The translations under genes were made by a program, and so were the position numbers. Positions 42,347 to 50,618 of a stretch of 64,000 bases of DNA are shown here, piece by piece. This DNA is from Streptomyces marispadix. Its GTDB lineage: Bacteria; Actinomycetota; Actinomycetes; Streptomycetales; Streptomycetaceae. Within the stretch, counting starts at the first letter, position 1, and every line of letters starts with the position of its first letter. The DNA lies in assembly GCF_022524345.1 (NCBI RefSeq), contig NZ_JAKWJU010000002.1, forward strand, positions 248,001-312,000, in the 5' to 3' direction. The notes beneath the pieces were generated by a model, which saw nothing but the letters and a program-made list of their open reading frames with translations, searched no databases and was not told where the DNA came from.

Positions 42347-42367
42347 GGATTGTCGGCGCCCGGCCTC
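42328..42367. terminator. Bidirectional hairpin terminator
   Basis: Thirteen-base perfect arms GAGGCCGGGCGCC (42328-42340) and GGCGCCCGGCCTC (42355-42367) with a 14-base loop. It overlaps the stop of the PAP2 gene and lies 19 bases beyond the stop of the convergent unknown gene. Confidence 0.65.
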
Positions 42368-42385
42368 TGCGATGCGTCACCGGGT

Positions 42386-42895
42386 TCAGGGTTCGGCGAC
42401 GTCCGTGTGTATGGCGAGCTTGAACTGCGCGTGCATCAGCGGGACGGCGATCTTCTTGTCGCGCCTGCCGCGTGCGGAGACCTTCAGGCCGATCGGCACA
42501 TCGGGGTGTACGAAGAACTGCCACATGTACGACTTGTACTGGCCGCCGCCGGTCGCGGCGGCGTCCGTCGTCGCCGTCGAGTCGTATCCGTCGCCGAGGG
42601 GGTCGCGCACGAACCGGGCGCGGTACTCGTGCGGGTCGTCGTCCTCCTCCCAGTGCACCATCGCCGAGACGACGCCCCAGCCCTCGTGGCTGGGGTAGAT
42701 GAGGCCGGAGTGCGCGTCGGGGAACCGGGAGTCCTCTCCGTCGCGCCGTGAAGCGTGCATGTTCCAGGGGTCGTACGACTCCTGCTCCCCGTAGGGGAAG
42801 CGGACCAGGTAATAGCCGTCGTCGTCGTACTTGACGCGCTGCGAACCGGAGGATTTCTCTGCATCCCAGATGAGCGAGACGACCGCTAACGACAT
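42386..42895 (-). CDS. Conserved hypothetical protein
   Basis: 169 residues that I do not recognise. It is hydrophilic and aromatic with conserved-looking blocks FPYGEQESYDPWNMH, GWGVVSAMVHWEEDDDP and MWQFFVHPDVP, no signal peptide and no membrane segment. Good Streptomyces codon bias and a clear promoter (TTGTTG/TAAGAT) support it as a real gene. It is divergent from a TetR gene 350 bases away and ends at a shared hairpin with the PAP2 gene. Confidence 0.8.
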   Translation of the reverse strand: MSLAVVSLIWDAEKSSGSQRVKYDDDGYYLVRFPYGEQESYDPWNMHASRRDGEDSRFPDAHSGLIYPSHEGWGVVSAMVHWEEDDDPHEYRARFVRDPLGDGYDSTATTDAAATGGGQYKSYMWQFFVHPDVPIGLKVSARGRRDKKIAVPLMHAQFKLAIHTDVAEP

Positions 42896-42989
42896 GGGCT
42901 CTCCTAGTGGGCCACGGTTACCGGAAGATCGCGGAACAGGCAGCGGAGGATCGTGGGACGTGTGCCCGTCTCAGCGTGTTCGTCGTCTC

Positions 42990-43017
42990 ATCTTATTGCT
43001 CGTCCCGTATTCAACAA
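42990..43017 (-). promoter_or_regulatory. Promoter of the hypothetical gene at 42.4-42.9 kb
   Basis: Minus strand: -35 TTGTTG (43012-43017), 16-base spacer, -10 TAAGAT (42990-42995). The leader would be about 88 bases. The surrounding bases are the most AT-rich of this 350-base gap. Confidence 0.5.
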
Positions 43018-43116
43018 CGGTTCGCACAACGGGAGTTGAGGGCTCGCAGACGGGGCGCACGGAGACGCCCGCGGCGTTCGCAAGGGGGCGGGAGTGGCCG
43101 GTGGGGCAGGCAGATA

Positions 43117-43155
43117 GCCGGTATTGGGCGATCCCCCGCGTCGCCCAATACCGGC
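43117..43155. other. Perfect 15-bp inverted repeat in a divergent promoter region
   Basis: GCCGGTATTGGGCGA (43117-43131), loop TCCCCCGCG, TCGCCCAATACCGGC (43141-43155). Far longer than a chance palindrome. It lies between divergent promoters rather than at a gene end, so it may be a protein-binding element or a cruciform/hairpin rather than an ordinary terminator. Confidence 0.75.
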
Positions 43156-43206
43156 GGCCCGCGTCGGAAACAGCCTGGTCGGGACTGCCGCCGAAGTCTC
43201 CACGAG

Positions 43207-43226
43207 TATACTGGCTGCGAGCCAGT
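43207..43226. promoter_or_regulatory. TetR operator overlapping a -10 element
   Basis: ACTGGCTGCGAGCCAGT (43210-43226) is a perfect palindrome with seven-base arms and a GCG centre. It overlaps the -10 hexamer TATACT (43207-43212) and lies 20 bases before the TetR start codon, the standard layout for autorepression. Confidence 0.8.
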
Positions 43227-43245
43227 CAACATAGGAGTTAACAGG

Positions 43246-44055
43246 ATGTCCCCCCGGAGCGCCTCGGTCAACGAAGAGTTGCGTCGGCGCTCCCGGGAAC
43301 GGTTGCTTCAGGCTACGGTCGATCTCGTCGGCGAGCGAGGCTACGAGGCGACGACCCTGGGGGACATCGCCGATCGCGCCGGGTCGGCGCGCGGGCTCAT
43401 CTCGTACTACTTCCCCGGGAAGCGGCAGCTCTTCCAGTCCGCGGTGCACCGGCTGATGCACCTCACGCTCGACGACGCACTGAGGCGCGCGCCGCGACCG
43501 GAGGGTCCCGCCGACGGCGACGAGGCGCTGGCGAGGGCGATCGACGCCGTACTCGGACTGGCCCAGGACCGTCCTGTGCTGATGCGTGCCCATATGGCCG
43601 GAATCCTCCAACAGGAGGGATTCGTCCAGTGTCCCGAGCAGCAGCGGCTGGCGTCGCTGCTGAAGGAGACCGTCACGCGCTACGGTTCGCCGGACCCGGA
43701 CGCCGACTATCCGCTGCTGCGGGCGCTGTTGATGGGTGCCGTGGTGGCCGTGCTCCTTCCCGGTGCGCCGATGCCGGTGACCCGGCTGCGTGCCGAACTC
43801 TTCGCACGGTACGAGCTGGACTGGGAGCTGGGCACCCCGCCCGAGGACGGCGCCGGCGGCGACGAACACCGCGCGCCTGCCCGGCAGTTGACCACTGTGC
43901 GCAATCCGGCGGCTCTCGTGGCGCGGGAGCCGCGGCCGGAGCCCGGGGAGCCGGCGGAAGCCGAGGCGGAGGCGCGGCCCGCGTCGCAGGGGCGCGAACT
44001 GCTGCGCAAGACCCGGCCGGCCACCACTCCGCCGCGGAAGCCCTCGGCGAACTGA
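43246..44055 (+). CDS. TetR family transcriptional regulator
   Basis: 269 residues. N-terminal helix-turn-helix at about 25-60 (ATTLGDIADRAGSARGLISYYFPGKRQLF). The ligand domain is followed by a long Glu/Ala/Pro/Arg-rich C-terminal tail (from about 205) that is not part of the fold. TAGGAG lies eight bases upstream of ATG 43246. The operator over its own -10 indicates autoregulation. The divergent unknown gene is a possible target. Confidence 0.92.
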   Translation: MSPRSASVNEELRRRSRERLLQATVDLVGERGYEATTLGDIADRAGSARGLISYYFPGKRQLFQSAVHRLMHLTLDDALRRAPRPEGPADGDEALARAIDAVLGLAQDRPVLMRAHMAGILQQEGFVQCPEQQRLASLLKETVTRYGSPDPDADYPLLRALLMGAVVAVLLPGAPMPVTRLRAELFARYELDWELGTPPEDGAGGDEHRAPARQLTTVRNPAALVAREPRPEPGEPAEAEAEARPASQGRELLRKTRPATTPPRKPSAN

Positions 44056-44247
44056 GCCGCGGGGCGGGCAGGGCGCGCCCAAGCCGCCTCGCGTCCGCCG
44101 CTCCGATCACGGGGCGTGCTCCCGCAGTTGCGCACGCGCCGCTGTGACCTGCTACGACGTCGGCAGCGGTGCCATTGTCAGTGGGCGGGTGCAGACTGTG
44201 CCCACCTCGAAAGCCCGGACAATGACGTCATGAAGGCGGGATCAGAC

Positions 44248-45357
44248 ATGTCAGACGTACTACTCGCGGTGGGCACCCGCAAGGGACTCTTCCTCGCACG
44301 GCGGCCGGTCGGCGGACGGCAGTCGGCGGACTGGGAGTTCGACGGTCCGCACTTCAACGCGCAGGCGGTCTACTCGGTGGCCTTCGACACCAGGCGCGCC
44401 TCGGGCCCCAGGATCCTCGTGGGCGGCGACAGCGCGCACTGGGGGCCCTCGGTCTTCCACTCCGACGATCTCGGCTCGACGTGGACGGAGCCGGAGGCTC
44501 CGGCGGTGAAGTTCCCGCAGGACACCGAGGTCTCGCTGGAGCGGGTGTGGCAGTTGCAGCCCGGCGGCGCCGACGAGCCCGACGTGGTGTGGGCGGGGAC
44601 CGAGCCCGGCGCGCTGTTCCGCTCCGATGACGGCGGTGTCAGCTTCGAGTTGGTGCGCGGACTGTGGGAGCACCCCACGAGGAAGGACTGGGTGCCGGGA
44701 GGCGGCGGCCTCGGCCTGCACACCATCCTGGTCGACCCGAGGGACGCCCGCAGGGTGACCGTCGCGGTCTCCACGGGCGGCGCCTACCGCACCGACGACG
44801 CGGGCAAGAGCTGGGAGCCGTGCAACCGCGGAGTGGAGGCGGTCTTCCTCCCGGAGAACATGCGCTTCCCGGAGTACGGCCAGTGCGTGCACAAGGTGGC
44901 GCGTGACGCCGCGGACCCCGACCGGCTCTACCTCCAGAACCACTGGGGCGTCTACCGCAGCGACGACGAGGGCACGAGCTGGACGGCCATCGGCGGGAGC
45001 CTCCCCTCCGACTTCGGCTTCCCCGTGGTCAGTCACCCGAGCCGCGGCGGCGTCGCATACGTCTTCCCGCTCAACGCCGACTCCGACCGTGTTCCGGCAG
45101 GGCGCCGCTGCCGGGTGCACCGCACCGAGGACGCGGGGGCGAGCTGGCAGGAGCTGGGATCGGGGCTGCCGGAGGACGCGCACTACGGTCCGGTGCTGCG
45201 CGACGCGATGTGCAGCGACGGCGCGGACCCCGCCGGGATCTACTTCGGCAACCGCAACGGCGAGGTGTTCGCCAGCGCCGACGAAGGGGAGCACTGGCGG
45301 CAGTTGGCCGGGCATCTTCCGGATGTGCTGTGTGTCCGCGCGGCGGTGATCGACTGA
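44248..45357 (+). CDS. BNR/sialidase-like beta-propeller protein
   Basis: About 369 residues of repeated Asp-box (BNR) elements: SDDLGSTWTEPE, SDDGGVSFE, TDDAGKSWEPC, SDDEGTSWTAI, TEDAGASWQEL and ADEGEHWRQL. These make a propeller of the exo-alpha-sialidase/WD40/YCF48-like superfamily. No signal peptide, so cytosolic; no sialidase catalytic set is evident. Start at ATG 44248 (MSDVLLAVGTRKGLF); an in-frame ATG at 44230 is also possible. Six-base arms GTGGGC/GCCCAC at 44181-44205 lie upstream. Function unknown. Confidence 0.85.
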   Translation: MSDVLLAVGTRKGLFLARRPVGGRQSADWEFDGPHFNAQAVYSVAFDTRRASGPRILVGGDSAHWGPSVFHSDDLGSTWTEPEAPAVKFPQDTEVSLERVWQLQPGGADEPDVVWAGTEPGALFRSDDGGVSFELVRGLWEHPTRKDWVPGGGGLGLHTILVDPRDARRVTVAVSTGGAYRTDDAGKSWEPCNRGVEAVFLPENMRFPEYGQCVHKVARDAADPDRLYLQNHWGVYRSDDEGTSWTAIGGSLPSDFGFPVVSHPSRGGVAYVFPLNADSDRVPAGRRCRVHRTEDAGASWQELGSGLPEDAHYGPVLRDAMCSDGADPAGIYFGNRNGEVFASADEGEHWRQLAGHLPDVLCVRAAVID

Positions 45358-45408
45358 TGTGATCGCCGGGGGCGGGTGCCGCCCGCGGAAGCAGTAGAGT
45401 AACGGCCC

Positions 45409-46086
45409 GTGGCTGCACGACCGTTGAACGAAATCGTCGAACCCGGCTGGGCCAAGGCTCTGGAGCCCGTCGCCGAACGGATCGCGTCCATGGGCGAGTT
45501 CCTCCGCGCGGAGATCGCGGCGGGCAGAACCTACCTCCCCGCAGGGGAGAACGTACTGCGTGCCTTTCAGCAACCCTTCGACGAGGTGCGGGTCCTCATC
45601 GTCGGACAGGACCCTTATCCGACGCCGGGGCATGCCGTGGGCTTGTCGTTCTCGGTCGCCCCTGAAGTACGTCCGCTGCCGGGCAGCCTGGAGAACATCT
45701 TCCGGGAGCTCAACAGCGACCTCGGGCTGCCCCGGCCGTCGAACGGCGACCTGACGCCGTGGACGAGACAGGGCGTGCTCCTGCTCAACAGGGCGCTCAC
45801 GACGGCGCCCCGGAAGCCCGGTGCGCACCGGGGCAAGGGCTGGGAAGAGGTCACGGAGCAGGCGATCCGTGCGCTCGTCGCCCGGGAGCGGCCGATGGTC
45901 TCCGTGCTGTGGGGCCGCGACGCGCGGAATCTGCGCGGGCTGCTGGAGAGCAGGCCCGTGGTGGAGTCCTCGCACCCGTCGCCGATGTCGGCGGACCGCG
46001 GCTTCTTCGGCTCCCGTCCCTTCAGCCGCGTCAACGATCTCCTGGTTCAGCAGGGAGCGGACCCGGTGGACTGGAAACTGCCGTGA
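45409..46086 (+). CDS. ung: Uracil-DNA glycosylase, family 1
   Basis: 225 residues, standard Ung length. Catalytic Asp in [17 protein letters not shown], Phe stacking residue within GLSFSV, NRALTT strand and the DNA-intercalation loop with His in [23 protein letters not shown]. Removes uracil from DNA. Start at GTG 45409; a TAGAGT (45395-45400) only eight bases upstream hints at a leaderless transcript. Its stop overlaps the next gene's GTG. Confidence 0.97.
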   Translation: MAARPLNEIVEPGWAKALEPVAERIASMGEFLRAEIAAGRTYLPAGENVLRAFQQPFDEVRVLIVGQDPYPTPGHAVGLSFSVAPEVRPLPGSLENIFRELNSDLGLPRPSNGDLTPWTRQGVLLLNRALTTAPRKPGAHRGKGWEEVTEQAIRALVARERPMVSVLWGRDARNLRGLLESRPVVESSHPSPMSADRGFFGSRPFSRVNDLLVQQGADPVDWKLP

Positions 46087-47120
46087 CAGGCCGGGAGTCC
46101 GGCGACGGCAAGGGGTCTTCGGACGGCCCGTCCTCGGGACCGGTCTGGGTGCTGGCCGCCGACTCCGGCGGCTCGGGTCTGCGCATCGCGCTGGCCGACG
46201 CCTCACGTCCGGGCGAGGCGCCCGAGGCGGCAGGCACGGTCACCTCGCCCGAGCCGGTGCGCACGAGCGCCGAGGGCATCGACGCCGACCACATGCTGGC
46301 GCAACTGGTGCCTGCCGCCCGTGAGTTGCTTACGCAGGCCGGGGCGGAGGGCGGCGGCCTGGACGCGGTGTGCGTCGGGGCCGCGGGCATGGCGACCCTC
46401 GGGGCGGGGCTGCGGGCGACGCTGCCGGGGGCGCTGGCGCGGGAGTTGGGTGCACGGCATGTGGCTCTGGCCGCCGACGCCGTGACCGGGTACGCGGGCG
46501 CCCTGGGCGAGTCGCCCGGTGCCGTGGTGACCGGCGGTACCGGCCTGATCGCCGTGGGCACCGATCTGCGCGAGTGGCGGCGTACCGACGGCTGGGGCCA
46601 TCTGCTGGGCGACTGCGGCGGCGGCTCCTGGATCGGGCAGGCGGGGCTGGGGGCCGCGATGCGCGACTTCGACGGCCGGGAGGGCGGCTCCCCGGCGTTG
46701 AGGGAGCGCGCCGAGGAGCGCTTCGGTGCGCCGCTGAGCGGACTGCCGGCGCAGCTTTATCCCCGTACGGACAGACCGGCGGTACTGGCCTCGTTCGCGC
46801 CGGAGGTCGCTGCATGTGCCGCCGAGGGCGATCCGGTCGCCGGTTCGGTGATGCGCGAGGCGGCTGAGGAGATCGCCCGTGCGGCGGCGGCCGTATGCCC
46901 CTCGGCCGGGGGCGCCGCGGTCGCGCTGACGGGCGGCCTGTTCCGTATCGGTGCGCCGCTCATGCAGCCTCTGGAGGAGGAGCTGGAGCGGCGGCTGCCC
47001 CATGCGCGGGTGCTGGTCCCCGAGGGCGGTCCGCTGGACGGTGCACTGCTCGTGGCCGCCCGGCTCACCGAGGGTGCGCTGCGGCTTCCCACCGATCCGG
47101 CGCTGCTTTCCACGAGTTGA
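46083..47120 (+). CDS. BadF/BadG-type N-acetylglucosamine kinase-like protein
   Basis: 345 residues of the ASKHA ATPase family: phosphate-1 [25 protein letters not shown], phosphate-2 [28 protein letters not shown] and adenosine motif [13 protein letters not shown]. The family includes eukaryotic-type GlcNAc kinase and actinobacterial glucosamine/GlcNAc kinases. GTG 46083 overlaps the ung stop as GTGA, so it is translated after the repair enzyme. The sugar is inferred, not shown. Confidence 0.88.
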   Translation: MTGRESGDGKGSSDGPSSGPVWVLAADSGGSGLRIALADASRPGEAPEAAGTVTSPEPVRTSAEGIDADHMLAQLVPAARELLTQAGAEGGGLDAVCVGAAGMATLGAGLRATLPGALARELGARHVALAADAVTGYAGALGESPGAVVTGGTGLIAVGTDLREWRRTDGWGHLLGDCGGGSWIGQAGLGAAMRDFDGREGGSPALRERAEERFGAPLSGLPAQLYPRTDRPAVLASFAPEVAACAAEGDPVAGSVMREAAEEIARAAAAVCPSAGGAAVALTGGLFRIGAPLMQPLEEELERRLPHARVLVPEGGPLDGALLVAARLTEGALRLPTDPALLSTS

Positions 47121-47200
47121 GAAATCCGGTGATGAATTCCGGCATACCTCAACATCTCACCCGCCGGACCAAAAGGGCATTTCCGGCCACTCTCCCCCGC

Positions 47201-47232
47201 TTGAACTGCGGGGTCTCCCAAGGCATTAACAT
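47201..47232 (+). promoter_or_regulatory. Possible promoter for a leaderless CbiX-like mRNA
   Basis: TTGAAC (47201-47206) and TAACAT (47227-47232), with a long 20-base spacer. The -10 ends eight bases before ATG 47241 and no ribosome binding site is visible, so transcription could start at the ATG. Confidence 0.4.
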
Positions 47233-47240
47233 GCGGGCGC

Positions 47241-48245
47241 ATGAGCTCCCCCACTGACCCGGACAACGGCCTGCCAGTGCGAATGCCGCGTCCACGCAGG
47301 CCCGGAAGGCACCGCAAGCCGGAGCCTGTCGTTGCACCAGAGAACGCACCCGCGCTGGTACTCGCCGTGCCCGGCGCACCCTCCAGCGCCGTCCGCAGCA
47401 CCGCTGAGGAGATCCTCAGCATCGCCCGCTCGGAGTTGCCGGGGCTGGACGCCCGGATCGGTTATGTGGAAGGCGACGGCGAGGAGTACCCGACGCTCGG
47501 GGGCGTACTGGCCCGGACCGCGGCGGATCAGCAGGAGGCGGAGGAACGCGCCGCGGAGCTGGCGGCCGTCGAGGCCGCCGCCGCCGGCGAGGACGGCGCG
47601 GGGCACCCTGAATCCGGTGACGGCACCGCCGCCCGCCGCGCCCCCAAGACCGGCGCCGAGGAGCGTCTCGTCGCGCTCGTCATCCCGCTGCTCGCGGGCC
47701 CCGACGCCGCGGGCATGCGCCAGATACGGCAGGCGGTCCTCTCCAGCGGCACGGGCGCGGAACTCACCGATGTGCTCGGGCCGCATCCGCTGCTGGCCGA
47801 GGGCGTGCACGTGAAGCTCTCCGAGGCGGGTCTGGCCCGTGCCGACCGCGCCCGGCTGTTCACTGTCGCGACCGCGGCGGACGGCATCATCCTGGCGTCC
47901 GTCGGAGGCGAGGAGGCCGTGCAGGCCGCGGGCATCACCGGCATGCTGCTGGCCGCGCGTCTCGCCGTCCCGGTGCTCGCGGCGGGGCTCGACGAGGAGG
48001 GCGCCGTGGCGCGCGTCGCCGAGCAGTTGCGCGAGTCCGGTTCCCAGCAGCTCGCCGTCGCGCCCTGCCTGATCGGGCCGGAGGTGCCGGAGGGGCTGCT
48101 CGACGCGGCGGCGGCCGAGGCGGGCTGCGCCGTGGCCGAGCCGCTGGGCGCGTACCCCGCGGTGGGCAAGCTGGTGGCTTCGACGTACGCGACCAAGCTG
48201 GGCATCCCGCATCAGCAGACGCCGCAGGGACTGGCGGCGCGCTGA
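47241..48245 (+). CDS. CbiX/SirB-like chelatase-family protein, first His motif lost
   Basis: 334 residues. A basic N-terminus (RMPRPRRPGRHRKPEP) precedes two related alpha/beta halves like those of sirohydrochlorin chelatases. The first strand reads ALVLAVPGAPSSAVRSTAEE where chelatases carry a GHGSR-type metal-binding His. The second conserved site keeps DVLGPHPLLAEGVHVKLSEAG. An Ala/Glu/Gly-rich insert (about 95-130) is unusual. It may be a scaffold or degenerate chelatase; similar Streptomyces proteins are labelled CbiX or hypothetical. No other cobalamin or siroheme genes are nearby. Confidence 0.78.
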   Translation: MSSPTDPDNGLPVRMPRPRRPGRHRKPEPVVAPENAPALVLAVPGAPSSAVRSTAEEILSIARSELPGLDARIGYVEGDGEEYPTLGGVLARTAADQQEAEERAAELAAVEAAAAGEDGAGHPESGDGTAARRAPKTGAEERLVALVIPLLAGPDAAGMRQIRQAVLSSGTGAELTDVLGPHPLLAEGVHVKLSEAGLARADRARLFTVATAADGIILASVGGEEAVQAAGITGMLLAARLAVPVLAAGLDEEGAVARVAEQLRESGSQQLAVAPCLIGPEVPEGLLDAAAAEAGCAVAEPLGAYPAVGKLVASTYATKLGIPHQQTPQGLAAR

Positions 48246-48506
48246 GGGCGCTCAGCGGCCGGGGTGAGCTCTCCGGCGCGTGCTTCGGCTAGCCGCGCCG
48301 GTGCGGAACGGAGGCGGTGTGCCCGTCGGGGAGGACGGGGCGCGCCGCCTCTCCGCTGCCCGGGGCAGGACGGGGCCTGAAGCCGACCGGCCCGCGGCCC
48401 GTCTGCCCCGGGCGGATCGCCTGAGCCGGGTTCCGGGCGCTCGCTCGGGCCCGGCTTCCCGTTCGGCTGGACTCCCGGGCGGGCTTGCCCCGTTCGGGCT
48501 CCGCCT
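48246..48506. other. Convergent intergenic region with hairpins
   Basis: Contains CTGCCCGGGGCAG (48356-48368, six-base arms) and a longer AGCCGGG / CCCGGCT pair about 48424-48450. They can act as terminators for the CbiX-like and propeller genes. No gene is seen. Confidence 0.45.
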
Positions 48507-49595
48507 TCAGCCGAAGACGACGCAGGACGCCGCCGGTACGGCGATGCTCCCGGAGCGGTGCGGCGTGCCGGTGGTCTGGTCGATGCGGAACCAAGTGACG
48601 TCGCCGGAGCGCTCGTTGGCGGCGTAGAGCCAGCGGCCCGACGGGTGCAGCGCCAGATCGCGCGGCCAGTGGCCGCCGCACGGCACGGTCCCCGTCAGTT
48701 CCATGGAGCCGCCGGAGGCGGCGAGGTCGAACACCGAGATGCTGTCGTGGCCGCGGTTGGCGGCCCATGCGAAGCGTCCGTCGTGCGAGATGACGAGTTC
48801 CGAGGGGTAGTTGCGCTCCGGGGAGGCGCTGCCCGGCACGGTGGCCGTGGCGTGCAGCGCTTCGAGCGTGCCGGTGCCGGCGTCCCAACTGCACACCGTC
48901 ACCGAGGAGTCGAGTTCGTCCACGACGTAGGCGTGACCGGCGTCGGGGTGGAAGACGAGGTGGCGCGGTCCGCTTCCGGGGCGCATCGCCGCCTCGGCGT
49001 ACGGCAGCGGTTCGCCCTCCGGGCAGGCGTCGCGCAGGTCGTAGATCCACACGGAGTCCGTGCCGAGGTCGACCGACAGCAGCCAGCGGCCCGACGGGTC
49101 GGGGACGACCGCGTGCGCGTGCGGACCCTCCTGACGCTGTGTCTCGGGCCCGCTGCCGGTGTGCTGATGTACGGAGGCGCGGCTGCCGAGCGTGCCGTCG
49201 GCGCGTACGGGAAGTGCGCTGATGCTGCCGGTGCCGTAGTTGGCGGTGATGAGATGGCCCGCGGCGATGGTCAGATGCGTCGGGCCTCCGCCCCTTACGG
49301 GGGTGGGTTCGCCCAGCAGCTCGGGTCTGTCCCGGTCGGCGAGGGAGAAGGCCGCCGCGCCGCCGATGTCGCGCTCGCTGACCGCGTAGAGACGGCCGCC
49401 GGGGGCGCCCGGCCCGCCGGGGCCCTCGGTGAGGACGAGATAGGACGGGTCTGGCACGAGCGTCCCGGTGTGGTGCAGCACCGCCAGTTCGCCGGTTCCG
49501 GTGTCGAGGGACGCGGTGGTCACGCCCCGGCCGCCCGCCGAGGTGAACGACCCGATGTACGCCCTGTCGGCCGACTGCCCGTTCACTCCGCTCAC
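48507..49595 (-). CDS. Lactonase family beta-propeller (YbhE-like)
   Basis: 362 residues from GTG 49595 (preceded by GGAAGGGG). Seven-bladed propeller of the 6-phosphogluconolactonase YbhE/lactonase_7 family: AYIGSFTSAGGRGVTTASLD opening, GGGPTHLTIA, GPHAHAVVPDPSGRWLLSVDLG, SGPRHLVFHPDAGHAYVV and GHWPRDLALHPSGRWLYAAN. Cytosolic. May hydrolyse a sugar lactone; assignment to 6-phosphogluconolactone is not certain because Streptomyces also has a DevB-type enzyme. Confidence 0.9.
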   Translation of the reverse strand: MSGVNGQSADRAYIGSFTSAGGRGVTTASLDTGTGELAVLHHTGTLVPDPSYLVLTEGPGGPGAPGGRLYAVSERDIGGAAAFSLADRDRPELLGEPTPVRGGGPTHLTIAAGHLITANYGTGSISALPVRADGTLGSRASVHQHTGSGPETQRQEGPHAHAVVPDPSGRWLLSVDLGTDSVWIYDLRDACPEGEPLPYAEAAMRPGSGPRHLVFHPDAGHAYVVDELDSSVTVCSWDAGTGTLEALHATATVPGSASPERNYPSELVISHDGRFAWAANRGHDSISVFDLAASGGSMELTGTVPCGGHWPRDLALHPSGRWLYAANERSGDVTWFRIDQTTGTPHRSGSIAVPAASCVVFG

Positions 49596-49842
49596 CGTGC
49601 TGCCCCTTCCTGCCCGGGAGTTCCACGATCTGCACGAGAATTCCGTGATCTTGGGCCGACCGTAGCAGCGCTGGCGGGGGCAGGGGACGTACTCGATCAC
49701 ACCCGCGAGGGGCGGGTGCGTGACAGTCGGCGGTGCGCCGCCGCCCGAGAGCGCCTCCTGCGGCCGCTTCCACGGTCCTTCACGCAGGCCCCTCCACCTC
49801 CTCCCGCCCGTCACTCGGCGAGGGTCGGGCACCCTGGTGGCC

Positions 49843-50535
49843 ATGGACGACTCCCCCGCGACCGCCGTGATCTTCGACCTCGACGGCACGCTCGTGGACA
49901 GCGAACCGCACTACTACGAGGCGGGCCGGCGGGTGCTCGCCGCGCACGGAGTGACGGACTTCGGCTGGGAGGAGCACACCCGGTTCGTCGGCATCGGCAC
50001 TCGGGAGACGATGGAGACGCTGCGCGCCGAGCACCGGATCGCCGCGCCCGTCGAGCAGTTGCTGGCGGAGAAGAACCGCAGCTATCTGGAGCTGGCCGGG
50101 CGCTCGACGCCGGTCTTCGACGGGATGCGCAGCCTGGTGGAGCGACTGCACGCCGCCGCACACCCGTTGGCGGTGGCATCGGGTTCCTCGCGGGAGGCGA
50201 TCGACGCGGTCCTGGCGGGGTCGGGGCTGGGGGCGCTGCTGCCCGTGAGGGTATCGGCGGAGGAGGTCGCGCACGGCAAGCCGGAGCCGGACGTCTTCCT
50301 GGAGGCGGCACGGCGTCTGGGCCGGTCCCCGGGGGACTGCGTGGTGGTGGAGGACGCACCGCCCGGCGCGGAGGCGGCACGCCGTGCGGGCATGCGCTGT
50401 GTGGCCGTGCCGTATGTACGGGGTGCGGAGACGGATGAGGGGTTCGCCTCGGCGGGGCTGCTCTTCGCGGGCGGACAGGACGAGTTCGACGCAGGGCGTG
50501 CGTATGCCTGGATCACGGGCGCAGGCGCGAGCTGA
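49843..50535 (+). CDS. HAD phosphatase, beta-phosphoglucomutase-like
   Basis: 230 residues. HAD motif I FDLDGTLVDSEPHYY, motif II AVASGSSR, motif III Lys in AHGKPEPDVFLEAARRLG and motif IV VVVEDAPPGAEAARRAG. The helical cap is of the small C1 type. It removes phosphate from a sugar phosphate or similar metabolite. Divergent from the lactonase gene by 247 bases that show no other gene. Confidence 0.93.
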   Translation: MDDSPATAVIFDLDGTLVDSEPHYYEAGRRVLAAHGVTDFGWEEHTRFVGIGTRETMETLRAEHRIAAPVEQLLAEKNRSYLELAGRSTPVFDGMRSLVERLHAAAHPLAVASGSSREAIDAVLAGSGLGALLPVRVSAEEVAHGKPEPDVFLEAARRLGRSPGDCVVVEDAPPGAEAARRAGMRCVAVPYVRGAETDEGFASAGLLFAGGQDEFDAGRAYAWITGAGAS

Positions 50536-50618
50536 CGCACGGCCCGTCTCGCCGGAACGCGAACTCCGCACGCGCGCACCGCACTTGGCCGTGGCCCGAG
50601 TCCCGCCGCCTTCGGACC

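Noticed and set aside
44223..44230. TGACGTCA palindrome before the BNR gene
   Set aside because: Eight-base palindromes are common at this GC content, and the site overlaps a possible start codon without further support.
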